Below the pieces are notes generated by a model. It saw only the letters and a list, made by a program, of their open reading frames with translations, had not been told where the DNA came from and made no database searches. 45,258 bases of DNA from Actinomadura bangladeshensis (GTDB lineage Bacteria; Actinomycetota; Actinomycetes; Streptosporangiales; Streptosporangiaceae): assembly GCF_004348335.1 (NCBI RefSeq), contig NZ_SMJW01000030.1, positions 1 to 45,258 of the forward strand, written 5' to 3'. The translations under genes and the position numbers were made by a program. Each line of letters starts with the position of its first letter. The stretch's first letter is position 1. Shown here piece after piece: positions 38,940 through 45,258 of the stretch.

Positions 38940-39811
38940 CGGTCGGCCGGCTGCCCCGCAGTTACCTCTACGTGCCGGGCAACGCCCCGGACAAGCTCGG
39001 CAAGGCGCTCACCCGCGGCGCGGACGCACTGATCGTCGACCTGGAGGACGCGGTCCCGCCGGCCGGCAAGGACGCGGCGCGCCGCGCGGTCGCCGGCTGG
39101 CTGCGGTCGCGGCCCGCGGCCGGCGGCACCGAGCTGTGGGTGCGGATCAACGGCGGCGAGACGGGGCACGAGGACGTGCGGGCGCTCGCCGGGCTGCCCC
39201 GGCTGACCGGGCTCGTGCTCGCCAAGGCCGAGGACGCCGGGCAGGTCGCGGGGATCGCCGGGCTGCTGGCCGGCCTCGGGGACGTGACGACCCTGCTCAT
39301 GCCGCTGCTGGAGACCGCGGGGGCGATCCTGGACGTCCGGGACATCGCCCGGGCGCCCAGGGTCCACCGGCTCCAGATCGGCGAGGTGGACCTGGCCGCC
39401 GACGCGGGGCTCGCCCCCGGCCCGGACGACGCGGAACTGGCGTTCGCCCGGAGCATGACCGTCATGGCCGGCGCCGCCGCGGGGCTCGCCCCGCCGGTCG
39501 GCCCGGTGTCGACGATCACCGCCGATCCGGCGGCGCTCGCGGAGTCCACCGAGCGGGTCCGGCGGCAGGGCTTCGCGGGGCGGGCGTGCATCCACCCCGC
39601 GCAGCTCCCGGTCGTGCACGAGGTGTTCACGCCGTCGGCGCCGGAGGTCGCGCGGGCGAAGGACGTCCTGGCGCGGTACGAGGCGGCGGCGGCCGCCGGG
39701 TCGGGCGTCGTGCTGGACGCCGACGGCCGGCTGATCGACGCGGCCGTGATCCGGCTGGCGCGCCGCACCCTGGCCACCTCCGGACTCGGCCCGATCATCA
39801 CACCGAAATAA
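38936..39811 (+). CDS. CitE/HpcH-type acyl-CoA lyase (citramalyl/malyl-CoA lyase-like)
   Basis: A 291-residue TIM-barrel of the CitE family. The start 'SYLYVPGNAPDKLGKALTRGADALIVDLEDAVPPAGKDAAR' (in part), 'LWVRINGG', 'LLMPLLETAGAI', 'LQIGEVDLAADAG' and 'GFAGRACIHPAQL' carry the Arg, Glu and Asp of the Mg/CoA site. It cleaves or forms beta-hydroxyacyl-CoA esters such as (S)-citramalyl-CoA, L-malyl-CoA or beta-methylmalyl-CoA, without the other subunits of citrate lyase. The ATG overlaps the dehydrogenase stop. It is the last gene of the large operon. Confidence 0.9.
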   Translation: MTVGRLPRSYLYVPGNAPDKLGKALTRGADALIVDLEDAVPPAGKDAARRAVAGWLRSRPAAGGTELWVRINGGETGHEDVRALAGLPRLTGLVLAKAEDAGQVAGIAGLLAGLGDVTTLLMPLLETAGAILDVRDIARAPRVHRLQIGEVDLAADAGLAPGPDDAELAFARSMTVMAGAAAGLAPPVGPVSTITADPAALAESTERVRRQGFAGRACIHPAQLPVVHEVFTPSAPEVARAKDVLARYEAAAAAGSGVVLDADGRLIDAAVIRLARRTLATSGLGPIITPK

Positions 39812-39833
39812 ATCAGACATATAACTGACATAC
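39811..39833 (+). promoter_or_regulatory. GntR-regulon motif candidates, site G (tandem)
   Basis: AGACATA (39815-39821) and CTGACATA (39825-39832) form a direct repeat ten bases apart. CTGACATA fits TCTGAYRTAT, and the reverse strand reads TCTGATTTATT. TATAAC (39820-39825) could be a -10. It lies about 100 bases before the ligase gene. Confidence 0.45.
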
Positions 39834-39930
39834 CCTGCACCAGGCAGGGTCAAGTCACTCAACCGTGGTCGAGAGATAGATCAGACGGCACTTGTAGAAC
39901 GCAAGTAGCAAGGGAAAGAGGCGGGCAGCC

Positions 39931-41448
39931 ATGGCACAGATGAACATCGCCAGCGGGATCCGCGAGTTCGCGCACAGCGCGCCGCGTGCCACAGCACTGA
40001 TCGACGGGGACCGGAGGCTGACGTTCGCCGAGCTGGACGACCGCAGCAACCGCGTCGCCGGCCTGCTCGTGGACGCGGGGTTCACCCCCGGCGACCGCGT
40101 GGCCGTGCTGCTCGGCAACCAGCTGGAGTACGTGGAGGTCGCCGCGGGCGCGGCGAAGGCCGGGGTGGCGATGGTCCCGCTGAACCCGCGCGGCACCGCC
40201 GCCGAGCACGGCTCGCTGATCGAGCGGTCCGGCGCGACCGGCCTGATCGCCGACGCGGTCTTCCAGGACAGCGTGCCCGAACTGGTCGAGGACCTGCCCC
40301 TCGCCCTCGCCCTCGGCTCGCTGGACTGGGGCCGTCCCTACGACCAGGCCCTCGCGGGGGCGCGAGCGGTCGACCCGCGCGTCGAGGTCAGCGAGACCGA
40401 GCCGTTCTGCGTGCAGTACACGTCCGGGACGACGGGACAGCCGAAGGGCGCCCTGCTCACCCACCGGTCCCGGGTCCTCACCATGTTCGGCTGCGCGGTC
40501 GACTTCGGCGTCGGCCCCGGCAGGCGGACCGCGGCGGTCGCGCCGATGGCGCTCGGCGCCGGGTTCTGCTTCGCCTACGCGGGTCCGTTCATGGGCGGGC
40601 AGACGTCCATGCTGCGCCGCTGGGACCCCGAGGAGCTGCTCCACATGATCGAGCGCGACCGGCTCCAGACGATCTTCCTGGTGCCGACGCACGCGCTGAT
40701 GCTGCGGCAGGTCATGGAGCAGTCGCCGCGCAGGTGGGACCTGTCCAGCCTGGAGACCCTGTACTTCAACGCCGCCGCGCTGCCGGTGCCGCTGAAGGAA
40801 TGGGTGATCGAGACGTTCCCGCACGTCGGCGTGCACGAGGTGTACGGCTCCACCGAGGCGGGCATCGTGACGAACCTGCGGCCCCACGACGCGCTCCGCA
40901 AGGCCGGGTCGGTCGGGCACCCGTGGTGGATGACCGACGTGAAGCTGCTCGACGAGGACGGCCGGGAGGTCGGGCCGGGCGAGTCGGGCGAGCTGTTCGG
41001 GTACTCCCCGTTCAACATGATCGGCTACCTGGACGACCCCGAGGCCACCGCCGAGGCGATCCGGCCGGACGGCTACCTGTCCTCCGGGGACATCGCCGTC
41101 CGCGACGAGGAGGGCTTCATCAGCATCGTCGACCGCAAGAAGGACATGATCATCTCTGGCGCGGCGAACATCTACCCGCGCGAGATCGAGGGCGTCCTGC
41201 ACCACTGCGACGGCGTCGCCGAGGTCGCCGTCGTCGGCCTGCCCGACGAGAAGTGGGGCGAGACGGTCGCCGCGTTCGTCGTGCCGCGCGACGGGGCAGG
41301 ACTCGACTTCGCCGCCATGGAGGCGGCCGTCCGCGAGCGGCTCGCGGGCTACAAGGCCCCGAGAGTGTGGAAGGCCGTGGACGAGTTGCCGAAGAACGCC
41401 AACGGCAAGATCCTCAAGCGGGTCATCCGCGACACCTACGGAGCGTGA
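39931..41448 (+). CDS. acyl-CoA ligase (AMP-dependent synthetase)
   Basis: A 505-residue ANL enzyme: P-loop 'YTSGTTGQPKG' (163-173), 'YGSTEAG', 'GYLSSGDIA', the hinge 'IVDRKKDMIISGAANIYPREIE' (in part) and catalytic K493 in 'NGKILKR'. It resembles medium-chain and aromatic or cyclic acyl-CoA ligases. It probably activates the acid that enters or leaves the large operon's pathway. An AAAGAGG precedes the ATG. It starts a second transcription unit with its own TCTGAYRTAT-type site, after a 119-base gap, and is followed by three overlapping genes. Confidence 0.9.
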   Translation: MAQMNIASGIREFAHSAPRATALIDGDRRLTFAELDDRSNRVAGLLVDAGFTPGDRVAVLLGNQLEYVEVAAGAAKAGVAMVPLNPRGTAAEHGSLIERSGATGLIADAVFQDSVPELVEDLPLALALGSLDWGRPYDQALAGARAVDPRVEVSETEPFCVQYTSGTTGQPKGALLTHRSRVLTMFGCAVDFGVGPGRRTAAVAPMALGAGFCFAYAGPFMGGQTSMLRRWDPEELLHMIERDRLQTIFLVPTHALMLRQVMEQSPRRWDLSSLETLYFNAAALPVPLKEWVIETFPHVGVHEVYGSTEAGIVTNLRPHDALRKAGSVGHPWWMTDVKLLDEDGREVGPGESGELFGYSPFNMIGYLDDPEATAEAIRPDGYLSSGDIAVRDEEGFISIVDRKKDMIISGAANIYPREIEGVLHHCDGVAEVAVVGLPDEKWGETVAAFVVPRDGAGLDFAAMEAAVRERLAGYKAPRVWKAVDELPKNANGKILKRVIRDTYGA

Positions 41449-41452
41449 GCAC

Positions 41453-41932
41453 GTGACCGCCCTGAAGCCCGTCCTGCCCGCGGCGTTCGCCGCGGGTGCC
41501 ACGCTGCGCACCCCGGGCCGCACCCTCACGTCCGGCGACTTCGCCGCGATCATCAACGCGACGTGGGAGAACGGCCCCCTGCACACCGACGACGAGTACA
41601 TGTCCGGAACCGGGTTCGGCCGCCGCATCCTCGGCGGCCCCTGCCTGCTCGCGATCGCGGCCGGGCTGAGCTCGCCCACGATGTACGCGAGCTGGGCGGC
41701 GGCGGGCCTCGACTGCCACGCGGCCCTCGGCATCGACGAGGTCCGCTACGAGGCACCGGTGTTCGAGAACGACACGATCACCGTGGACATCGAGGTGCAC
41801 ACCCTGGAGCCGACGCCGGGCGGGTCCGCGTTCGTGGGCCGGGTCCGCGACGTCGTCCGCAAGCAGGACGGCACGACCGTCCTCACGATGCGCCGCGGCT
41901 ACCTGCTCAAGCCGATCGCGGAGGACGCGTGA
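41453..41932 (+). CDS. MaoC-like hydratase with Glu in place of the catalytic Asp
   Basis: A 159-residue hot-dog protein: 'SGDFAAIINATWENGPLHTDDEYM' (in part). The expected D-x4-H is E39-x4-H44, an uncommon conservative change that may alter rate or substrate. 'FGRRILGGPCLLAIAAGL' and 'GIDEVRYEAPVFENDTITVDIEV' (in part) complete the fold. It probably hydrates an enoyl-CoA made downstream of the adjacent ligase. The start is GTG 41453, four bases after the ligase stop. Its stop overlaps the enoyl-CoA hydratase GTG. Confidence 0.8.
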   Translation: MTALKPVLPAAFAAGATLRTPGRTLTSGDFAAIINATWENGPLHTDDEYMSGTGFGRRILGGPCLLAIAAGLSSPTMYASWAAAGLDCHAALGIDEVRYEAPVFENDTITVDIEVHTLEPTPGGSAFVGRVRDVVRKQDGTTVLTMRRGYLLKPIAEDA

Positions 41933-42678
41933 ACACCCTCGACGTCACCCGGGACGGGCACGTCCTGCTCGTCACGATGAACCGGCCCGAGGTGCTCAAC
42001 GCCTACGACGCCCGGATGGTGCGGGAGCTGCGCGAGGTCTGGCGGACGTTCCGCGACGACGACGACCTGCGCGCCGCGGTGCTGACCGGAGCGGGCGACC
42101 GCAGCTTCTCCACCGGCCTCGACGTGGACGACACCCTCGCCGGCGGCGTGGCCAGCCCGTCCCTGGACGAGGACGGCCGGGTCGCACTCACCTCCCGCGA
42201 CCTGCGCGTGTTCAAGCCGATCGTCGTCGCCGTCAACGGCCACTGCTGCGCCGGCGGATGGCACTTCGTCAACGACGCCGACGTGATCCTCTGCTCGGAC
42301 AACGCGACGTTCTTCGACACCCACATCGACGTGGGCCTGGCCAACCCCGTCGAGGCCGTCGGCCTGCTCAGCCGGCTGCCGCTCACCGAGGTCACCCGCA
42401 TGGTGGCCAGCGGCCGCGCGTACCGGCTGGGCGCGGAACGCGCCCGCGAACTGGGCCTGGTCACCGAGGTCGTCCCGCTGGAGGAGCTCGTGCCGCGCGC
42501 CCTGGAGATCGCGCACGTGATGGCCCGGCACCCACCGGAGATCCTCGCCAACAGCCTGGAGACCATCTGGACGGCCGTCGAGGACCAGCGGTCCCGCGCC
42601 GAGGCGCTCGGCCTGGCGCTGCTGATGCGCGCGTCCGGCCGCGACCTGCTCGCGTTCCGGTCCGGGGCCGGGTCGTGA
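41929..42678 (+). CDS. enoyl-CoA hydratase/isomerase family protein
   Basis: A 249-residue crotonase-fold protein: 'MNRPEVLNAYD', 'FSTGLDVDD', and the oxyanion segment 'VNGHCCAGGWHFVNDADVILCSD' (in part). The usual catalytic 'PE' loop reads 'THIDVGLANP', and the second Glu position is Arg/Met ('VTRMVASG'). It may therefore be an isomerase, hydrolase or C-C-cleaving member rather than a simple hydratase. The GTG overlaps the MaoC stop, and its TGA overlaps the next GTG. Part of the ligase-MaoC-crotonase-LLM unit. Confidence 0.8.
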   Translation: MNTLDVTRDGHVLLVTMNRPEVLNAYDARMVRELREVWRTFRDDDDLRAAVLTGAGDRSFSTGLDVDDTLAGGVASPSLDEDGRVALTSRDLRVFKPIVVAVNGHCCAGGWHFVNDADVILCSDNATFFDTHIDVGLANPVEAVGLLSRLPLTEVTRMVASGRAYRLGAERARELGLVTEVVPLEELVPRALEIAHVMARHPPEILANSLETIWTAVEDQRSRAEALGLALLMRASGRDLLAFRSGAGS

Positions 42679-43568
42679 AGATAGGGATCTTCGACCAGGT
42701 CGACGACATCGAGGAGACCGCCGCCGACCTGCGCGCGGCGGCACGGGACGGCATCGACAGCTACTGGCTGACGCAGGCCTTCGGGACCGACACGCTCACC
42801 GTCATCGGCGCGGTCGCCCGTGACCTGCCGGGGCTGCGGGTCGGCACGGCCGTGGTCCCGGTCCACCCGCGGCACCCGATGGCACTCGCCCAGCAGGCGC
42901 TGACCACCAACCTGCTCGTGGACGGACGGCTCGCACTCGGCATCGGGCCGTCCCACCCGTCCGTGGTCGAACCGTGCTGGGGCATGTCGTACGACCGTCC
43001 GGCCCGGTACATGCGCGAGTACCTGGAGGCGCTCACCGGTGCGCTGACCCGGCGCGTCCGGTTCAGGGGAGAGATGCTGACGGCCCGCGGCGACCTCGAC
43101 ATCCCCCACGCGCCGATACCGTCCGTCCTCGTCGCCGCCCTCGGCCCGAAGATGCTGGAGATCACCGGTGCCCTCGCCGACGGCACCATCACGTGGATGG
43201 TCGGTCCGCGCACCCTCCGGGAGCTCACGGTCCCCACGATCCAGGAAGCCGCCGCCAAGGCCGGGCGCGCCGCCCCAGAGATCATCGTTCCGCTACCGGT
43301 CTGCGTGACCGGCGACATGGCCGCCGCCCTGGCCCGCGCCGAGGCGGAGCTGGAGTGGTACGGCACACTGCCGTCCTACCGCGCGATGCTCGACCGGGAG
43401 GGCTGCGAGACGCCCGGCCGGATGGCGCTGATCGGCGACGCCGACACGGTCGCCGCCCGGATCGAGTCGTTCGCCGACCTGGGCGTGACCACGTTCGCCG
43501 CCAAGATCTTCGGCACCCCCGGCGAGCGGGCCGCCACCCGCGCCCTGGTCGCGGCCCTCGCCCGCTGA
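42675..43568 (+). CDS. LLM-class (F420/FMN) oxidoreductase
   Basis: A 297-residue luciferase-like TIM barrel: 'KIGIFDQVDDIEETAADLRAAARDGIDSYWLTQ' (in part), 'GTAVVPVHPRHPMALAQQALTTN' (in part) and 'GRLALGIGPSHP'. This matches the F420-dependent TIGR03564-like branch from memory. It is shorter than the LLM at 30.3 kb and not a close paralogue. The GTG overlaps the preceding stop. It may reduce or oxygenate an intermediate. Its transcript ends at a strong hairpin. Confidence 0.85.
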   Translation: MKIGIFDQVDDIEETAADLRAAARDGIDSYWLTQAFGTDTLTVIGAVARDLPGLRVGTAVVPVHPRHPMALAQQALTTNLLVDGRLALGIGPSHPSVVEPCWGMSYDRPARYMREYLEALTGALTRRVRFRGEMLTARGDLDIPHAPIPSVLVAALGPKMLEITGALADGTITWMVGPRTLRELTVPTIQEAAAKAGRAAPEIIVPLPVCVTGDMAAALARAEAELEWYGTLPSYRAMLDREGCETPGRMALIGDADTVAARIESFADLGVTTFAAKIFGTPGERAATRALVAALAR

Positions 43569-43601
43569 CGGCCTGCCGCGGGGATCGCACGCACGACAGG
43601 A

Positions 43602-43655
43602 CCCGCGGCGCACCGCCCCGCTCGGCTGCTGAGAAGGCGGGAGGTGCGCCGCGGG
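43602..43655. terminator. bidirectional terminator between LLM and isochorismatase genes
   Basis: CCCGCGGCGCACC (43602-43614) is perfectly complementary to 43643-43655 with a 28-base loop, between two convergent genes. Confidence 0.65.
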
Positions 43656-43667
43656 CGGATCGCGGGG

Positions 43668-44270
43668 TCAGGCCCAGGCGCGGACGACGTCGTCCACCGT
43701 GTTGACCCAGCCGAAGATGAAGCCGATTCCGTGCAGCGCGTAGTCGTGCCTGGCCTTGTCGAACTCCGCGGTCGCGTCGCTGATCACGTGGGTGGCGTAG
43801 TCGCGCTGGCCCGCGTCCCGCGCGGTGGTCTCGACGCAGATGTTCGTGGTCACCCCGCAGATGACCAGCGAGCGGACGTCGAGGCCGGTGAGGATCGGCT
43901 CCAGGCGGGTGCCGTAGAAGGCGCTGGGCCGCGACTTGTCGATGACGATGTCGCCCTCGGCCGGGGCCAGCTCGTCGCAGATCTCCGCATCCCAGCTGCC
44001 AGCCGCGAGGGCGCCGACCTCCTTGATGGCCGGGACGATGCTGCCGGGGACCAGGCCGCCGTCCGTGTAGCCGGGCTGGAAGACGTAGCGAGTGTAGATC
44101 ACCGGGACTCCGGCCGCGTGCGCGGCGTCGATCAAGGTGCGGCAGCCCGCGATCGCGGGGCGGAGCTCCTCGTGCGGCAGTCCCATCGCCGCCATGGAGC
44201 CCTTGGCCTCGGTGAAGCTGTTCTGCATGTCGACGACCAGCAGCGCGGTGTTCTCTTTGGTGATCTCCAC
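43668..44270 (-). CDS. isochorismatase-family cysteine hydrolase
   Basis: A 200-residue full-length cysteine hydrolase. The triad is visible: D14 in 'LLVVDMQNSF', K112 in 'VIDKSRPSAFYGT' and C145 in 'CGVTTNICVETTARDA'. The 'GVTTNICVE..ARDA' motif is that of N-carbamoyl-sarcosine, ureidoacrylate, biuret and related amidohydrolases, more than of isochorismatase itself. It probably hydrolyses a C-N bond. It follows the acyl-CoA dehydrogenase gene on the same strand (15-base gap) and is likely cotranscribed with it. Unlike the remnant at 16.2 kb, it is complete. Confidence 0.85.
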   Translation of the reverse strand: MEITKENTALLVVDMQNSFTEAKGSMAAMGLPHEELRPAIAGCRTLIDAAHAAGVPVIYTRYVFQPGYTDGGLVPGSIVPAIKEVGALAAGSWDAEICDELAPAEGDIVIDKSRPSAFYGTRLEPILTGLDVRSLVICGVTTNICVETTARDAGQRDYATHVISDATAEFDKARHDYALHGIGFIFGWVNTVDDVVRAWA

Positions 44271-44285
44271 CGGAAACCTCCCGAC

Positions 44286-45258
44286 TCAGTAGCTTCTCGG
44301 CAGGCCGAGCGACTCGCCGAGGATGTTGCGGATCATGTCGTTGCTCACGGGACTGAACAGCTGCAGCCGGGCGTCCCGGAAGTACATCTGCATCGCCGAC
44401 TCCTCGGCGAGGCCGTGCGCGGCCATCGCGCGCATCCCGCGGTCGACGATGCGGGCCGTCGACTCGCCGGCGACGAGCTTGGCCATCGCGGTCAGCGCAG
44501 TCGCCGGGCGACCGTCCTCGATGGCGCGGACGGCGGTGTTCACCAGCGCCCGGGACGCCGACAGGTCGGCGGCCGAGTCGGCGGCGGCGTGCTGCAGCGC
44601 CTGGAAGCGGCCGATGGGCCCGCCGAACGCCTCACGCTCGCGCAGGTGGGTCAGGTGCAGGTCCAGGGCGGCGCGTCCGATCCCCAGGCTGATCCCTGCG
44701 GCCAGGACGCGTTCCACGTCGAGGGTCTGGGCGAGGAGCGCCATGCCCCTGCCCCGCTCGCCGACGAGGTGGTCGAGCGGCGCGACCGCGTCATCGAAGT
44801 AGATCTCGCAGGTCCCGGCGGCGCGCATCCCGGCGAGGTGGACGCGGCTGACGGTGACGCCCGGCTGGTCGAGCGGCACGGCGATCACGCTGAGGCCCCG
44901 CGACCGCCGCTTCTCCTCGGGCGGGTCGGTGCGGCACAGCACGAACGCGATCTCGGCCTTGTGGGCGAGGGAGATCCAGAGCTTCTGGCCCCGCAGCACC
45001 CAGCGTCCGTCCTCGGCGCGGGCGGACGTGCGAAGGTTCAGCAGGTCGGTGCCGACGTCGGGTTCGCTCATCCCGAACGAGCAGATCATCTCGCCGGACG
45101 CGATCTCCGGCAGCCAGGCGCGGGCGGCCGCGGCCGCTCCGCCGTCGCGGCCCAGCATCCGCATGGCCATGCCGCAGGTGACGTAGTCGACGGCCAGGCC
45201 GGGGAGGACGCGGGCGATCTCCTCGGTGACCGCCACCGCGTCGCCGACGGTCCCGCCC
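44286..45258 (-). CDS. acyl-CoA dehydrogenase, 5' end outside the window
   Basis: The frame runs to the right edge, and its N-terminal 50-70 residues lie outside. The visible part begins 'GGTVGDAVAVTEEIARVLPG' and includes 'SFGMSEPDVGTDLLNLRTSAR' (in part), 'LREREAFGGPIGRFQALQ' and the end 'FSPVSNDMIRNILGESLGLPRSY' (in part). The EGT loop Glu is missing ('SPVSND'), and 'LDVERVLAAG' offers the alternative Glu, as in the dehydrogenase at 17.7-18.8 kb, with which it shares the PVS..M..N...LPRSY ending. It is cotranscribed with the isochorismatase-family gene. Confidence 0.85.
   Translation of the reverse strand, partial: GGTVGDAVAVTEEIARVLPGLAVDYVTCGMAMRMLGRDGGAAAAARAWLPEIASGEMICSFGMSEPDVGTDLLNLRTSARAEDGRWVLRGQKLWISLAHKAEIAFVLCRTDPPEEKRRSRGLSVIAVPLDQPGVTVSRVHLAGMRAAGTCEIYFDDAVAPLDHLVGERGRGMALLAQTLDVERVLAAGISLGIGRAALDLHLTHLREREAFGGPIGRFQALQHAAADSAADLSASRALVNTAVRAIEDGRPATALTAMAKLVAGESTARIVDRGMRAMAAHGLAEESAMQMYFRDARLQLFSPVSNDMIRNILGESLGLPRSY

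Overview
The window is very GC-rich, with dense, mostly overlapping genes (ATGA, GTGA and TGATG junctions), many GTG starts and some apparently leaderless promoters. It encodes luciferase-like (F420 or FMN) oxidoreductases, a mycofactocin-type short-chain dehydrogenase and two ABC importers with lipoprotein binding proteins. This points to a catabolically versatile actinomycete, plausibly an Actinomadura-like or other Streptosporangiales/Nocardia-type genome. I saw no rRNA, tRNA, CRISPR array or intact insertion sequence.

Layout. (1) 0.3-2.6 kb: a GH15 family glycosidase translationally coupled to a small membrane protein. (2) 2.7-18.8 kb: a catabolic island flanking a TetR regulator, holding a MaoC hydratase, three short-chain dehydrogenases (one mycofactocin-type), two SnoaL/NTF2-like proteins, a secreted-lipase-like alpha/beta hydrolase, an unknown 82-residue protein, a VOC protein, a maleate-isomerase-like protein, an EntE/DhbE-like acid:CoA ligase, a metallo-beta-lactamase-fold hydrolase, an enoyl-CoA hydratase and an acyl-CoA dehydrogenase. 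A sugar-type ABC importer has only a stub of its ATPase, and an isochorismatase and a second TetR each lack their 5' half. (3) 19.3-26.6 kb: a complete branched-chain-amino-acid-type ABC importer followed without gaps by an amidase-signature hydrolase and an acyl-CoA dehydrogenase. (4) 26.6-29.5 kb: a double-VOC protein, a GntR/FadR-type regulator and an enoyl-CoA hydratase. (5) 29.8-39.8 kb: one tightly packed operon of MaoC hydratase, LLM oxidoreductase, class III CoA transferase, MmgE/PrpD protein, triple-RidA protein, a split MaoC pair, Ltp2-like thiolase/aldolase, DUF35 partner, acyl-CoA dehydrogenase and CitE-type lyase. (6) 39.9-43.6 kb: acyl-CoA ligase, MaoC, enoyl-CoA hydratase and LLM oxidoreductase. 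(7) 43.7-45.3 kb: an isochorismatase-family hydrolase and an acyl-CoA dehydrogenase cut by the window edge.

How it may work (inference): an acidic or amide substrate enters through the Liv-type importer, is released by the amidase, activated to a CoA thioester and dehydrogenated, oxygenated or reduced by LLM enzymes, hydrated by MaoC proteins and cleaved by an Ltp2/DUF35-like aldolase and a CitE-type lyase. The CoA transferase, PrpD and Asn-variant MaoC proteins resemble C5 dicarboxylate (mesaconate/itaconate/citramalate) chemistry. LLM, RidA and isochorismatase families together echo the Rut pyrimidine pathway, so an N-containing substrate is possible. The substrate cannot be read from the sequence.

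Regulation: a 16-bp palindrome close to CGTTGAATATTCAACG lies in three promoters around the first TetR gene, including its own. A different motif, TCTGAYRTAT, recurs in at least seven promoter regions across 18.9-39.8 kb, including that of the GntR gene. The two halves thus look like two separately controlled regulons.
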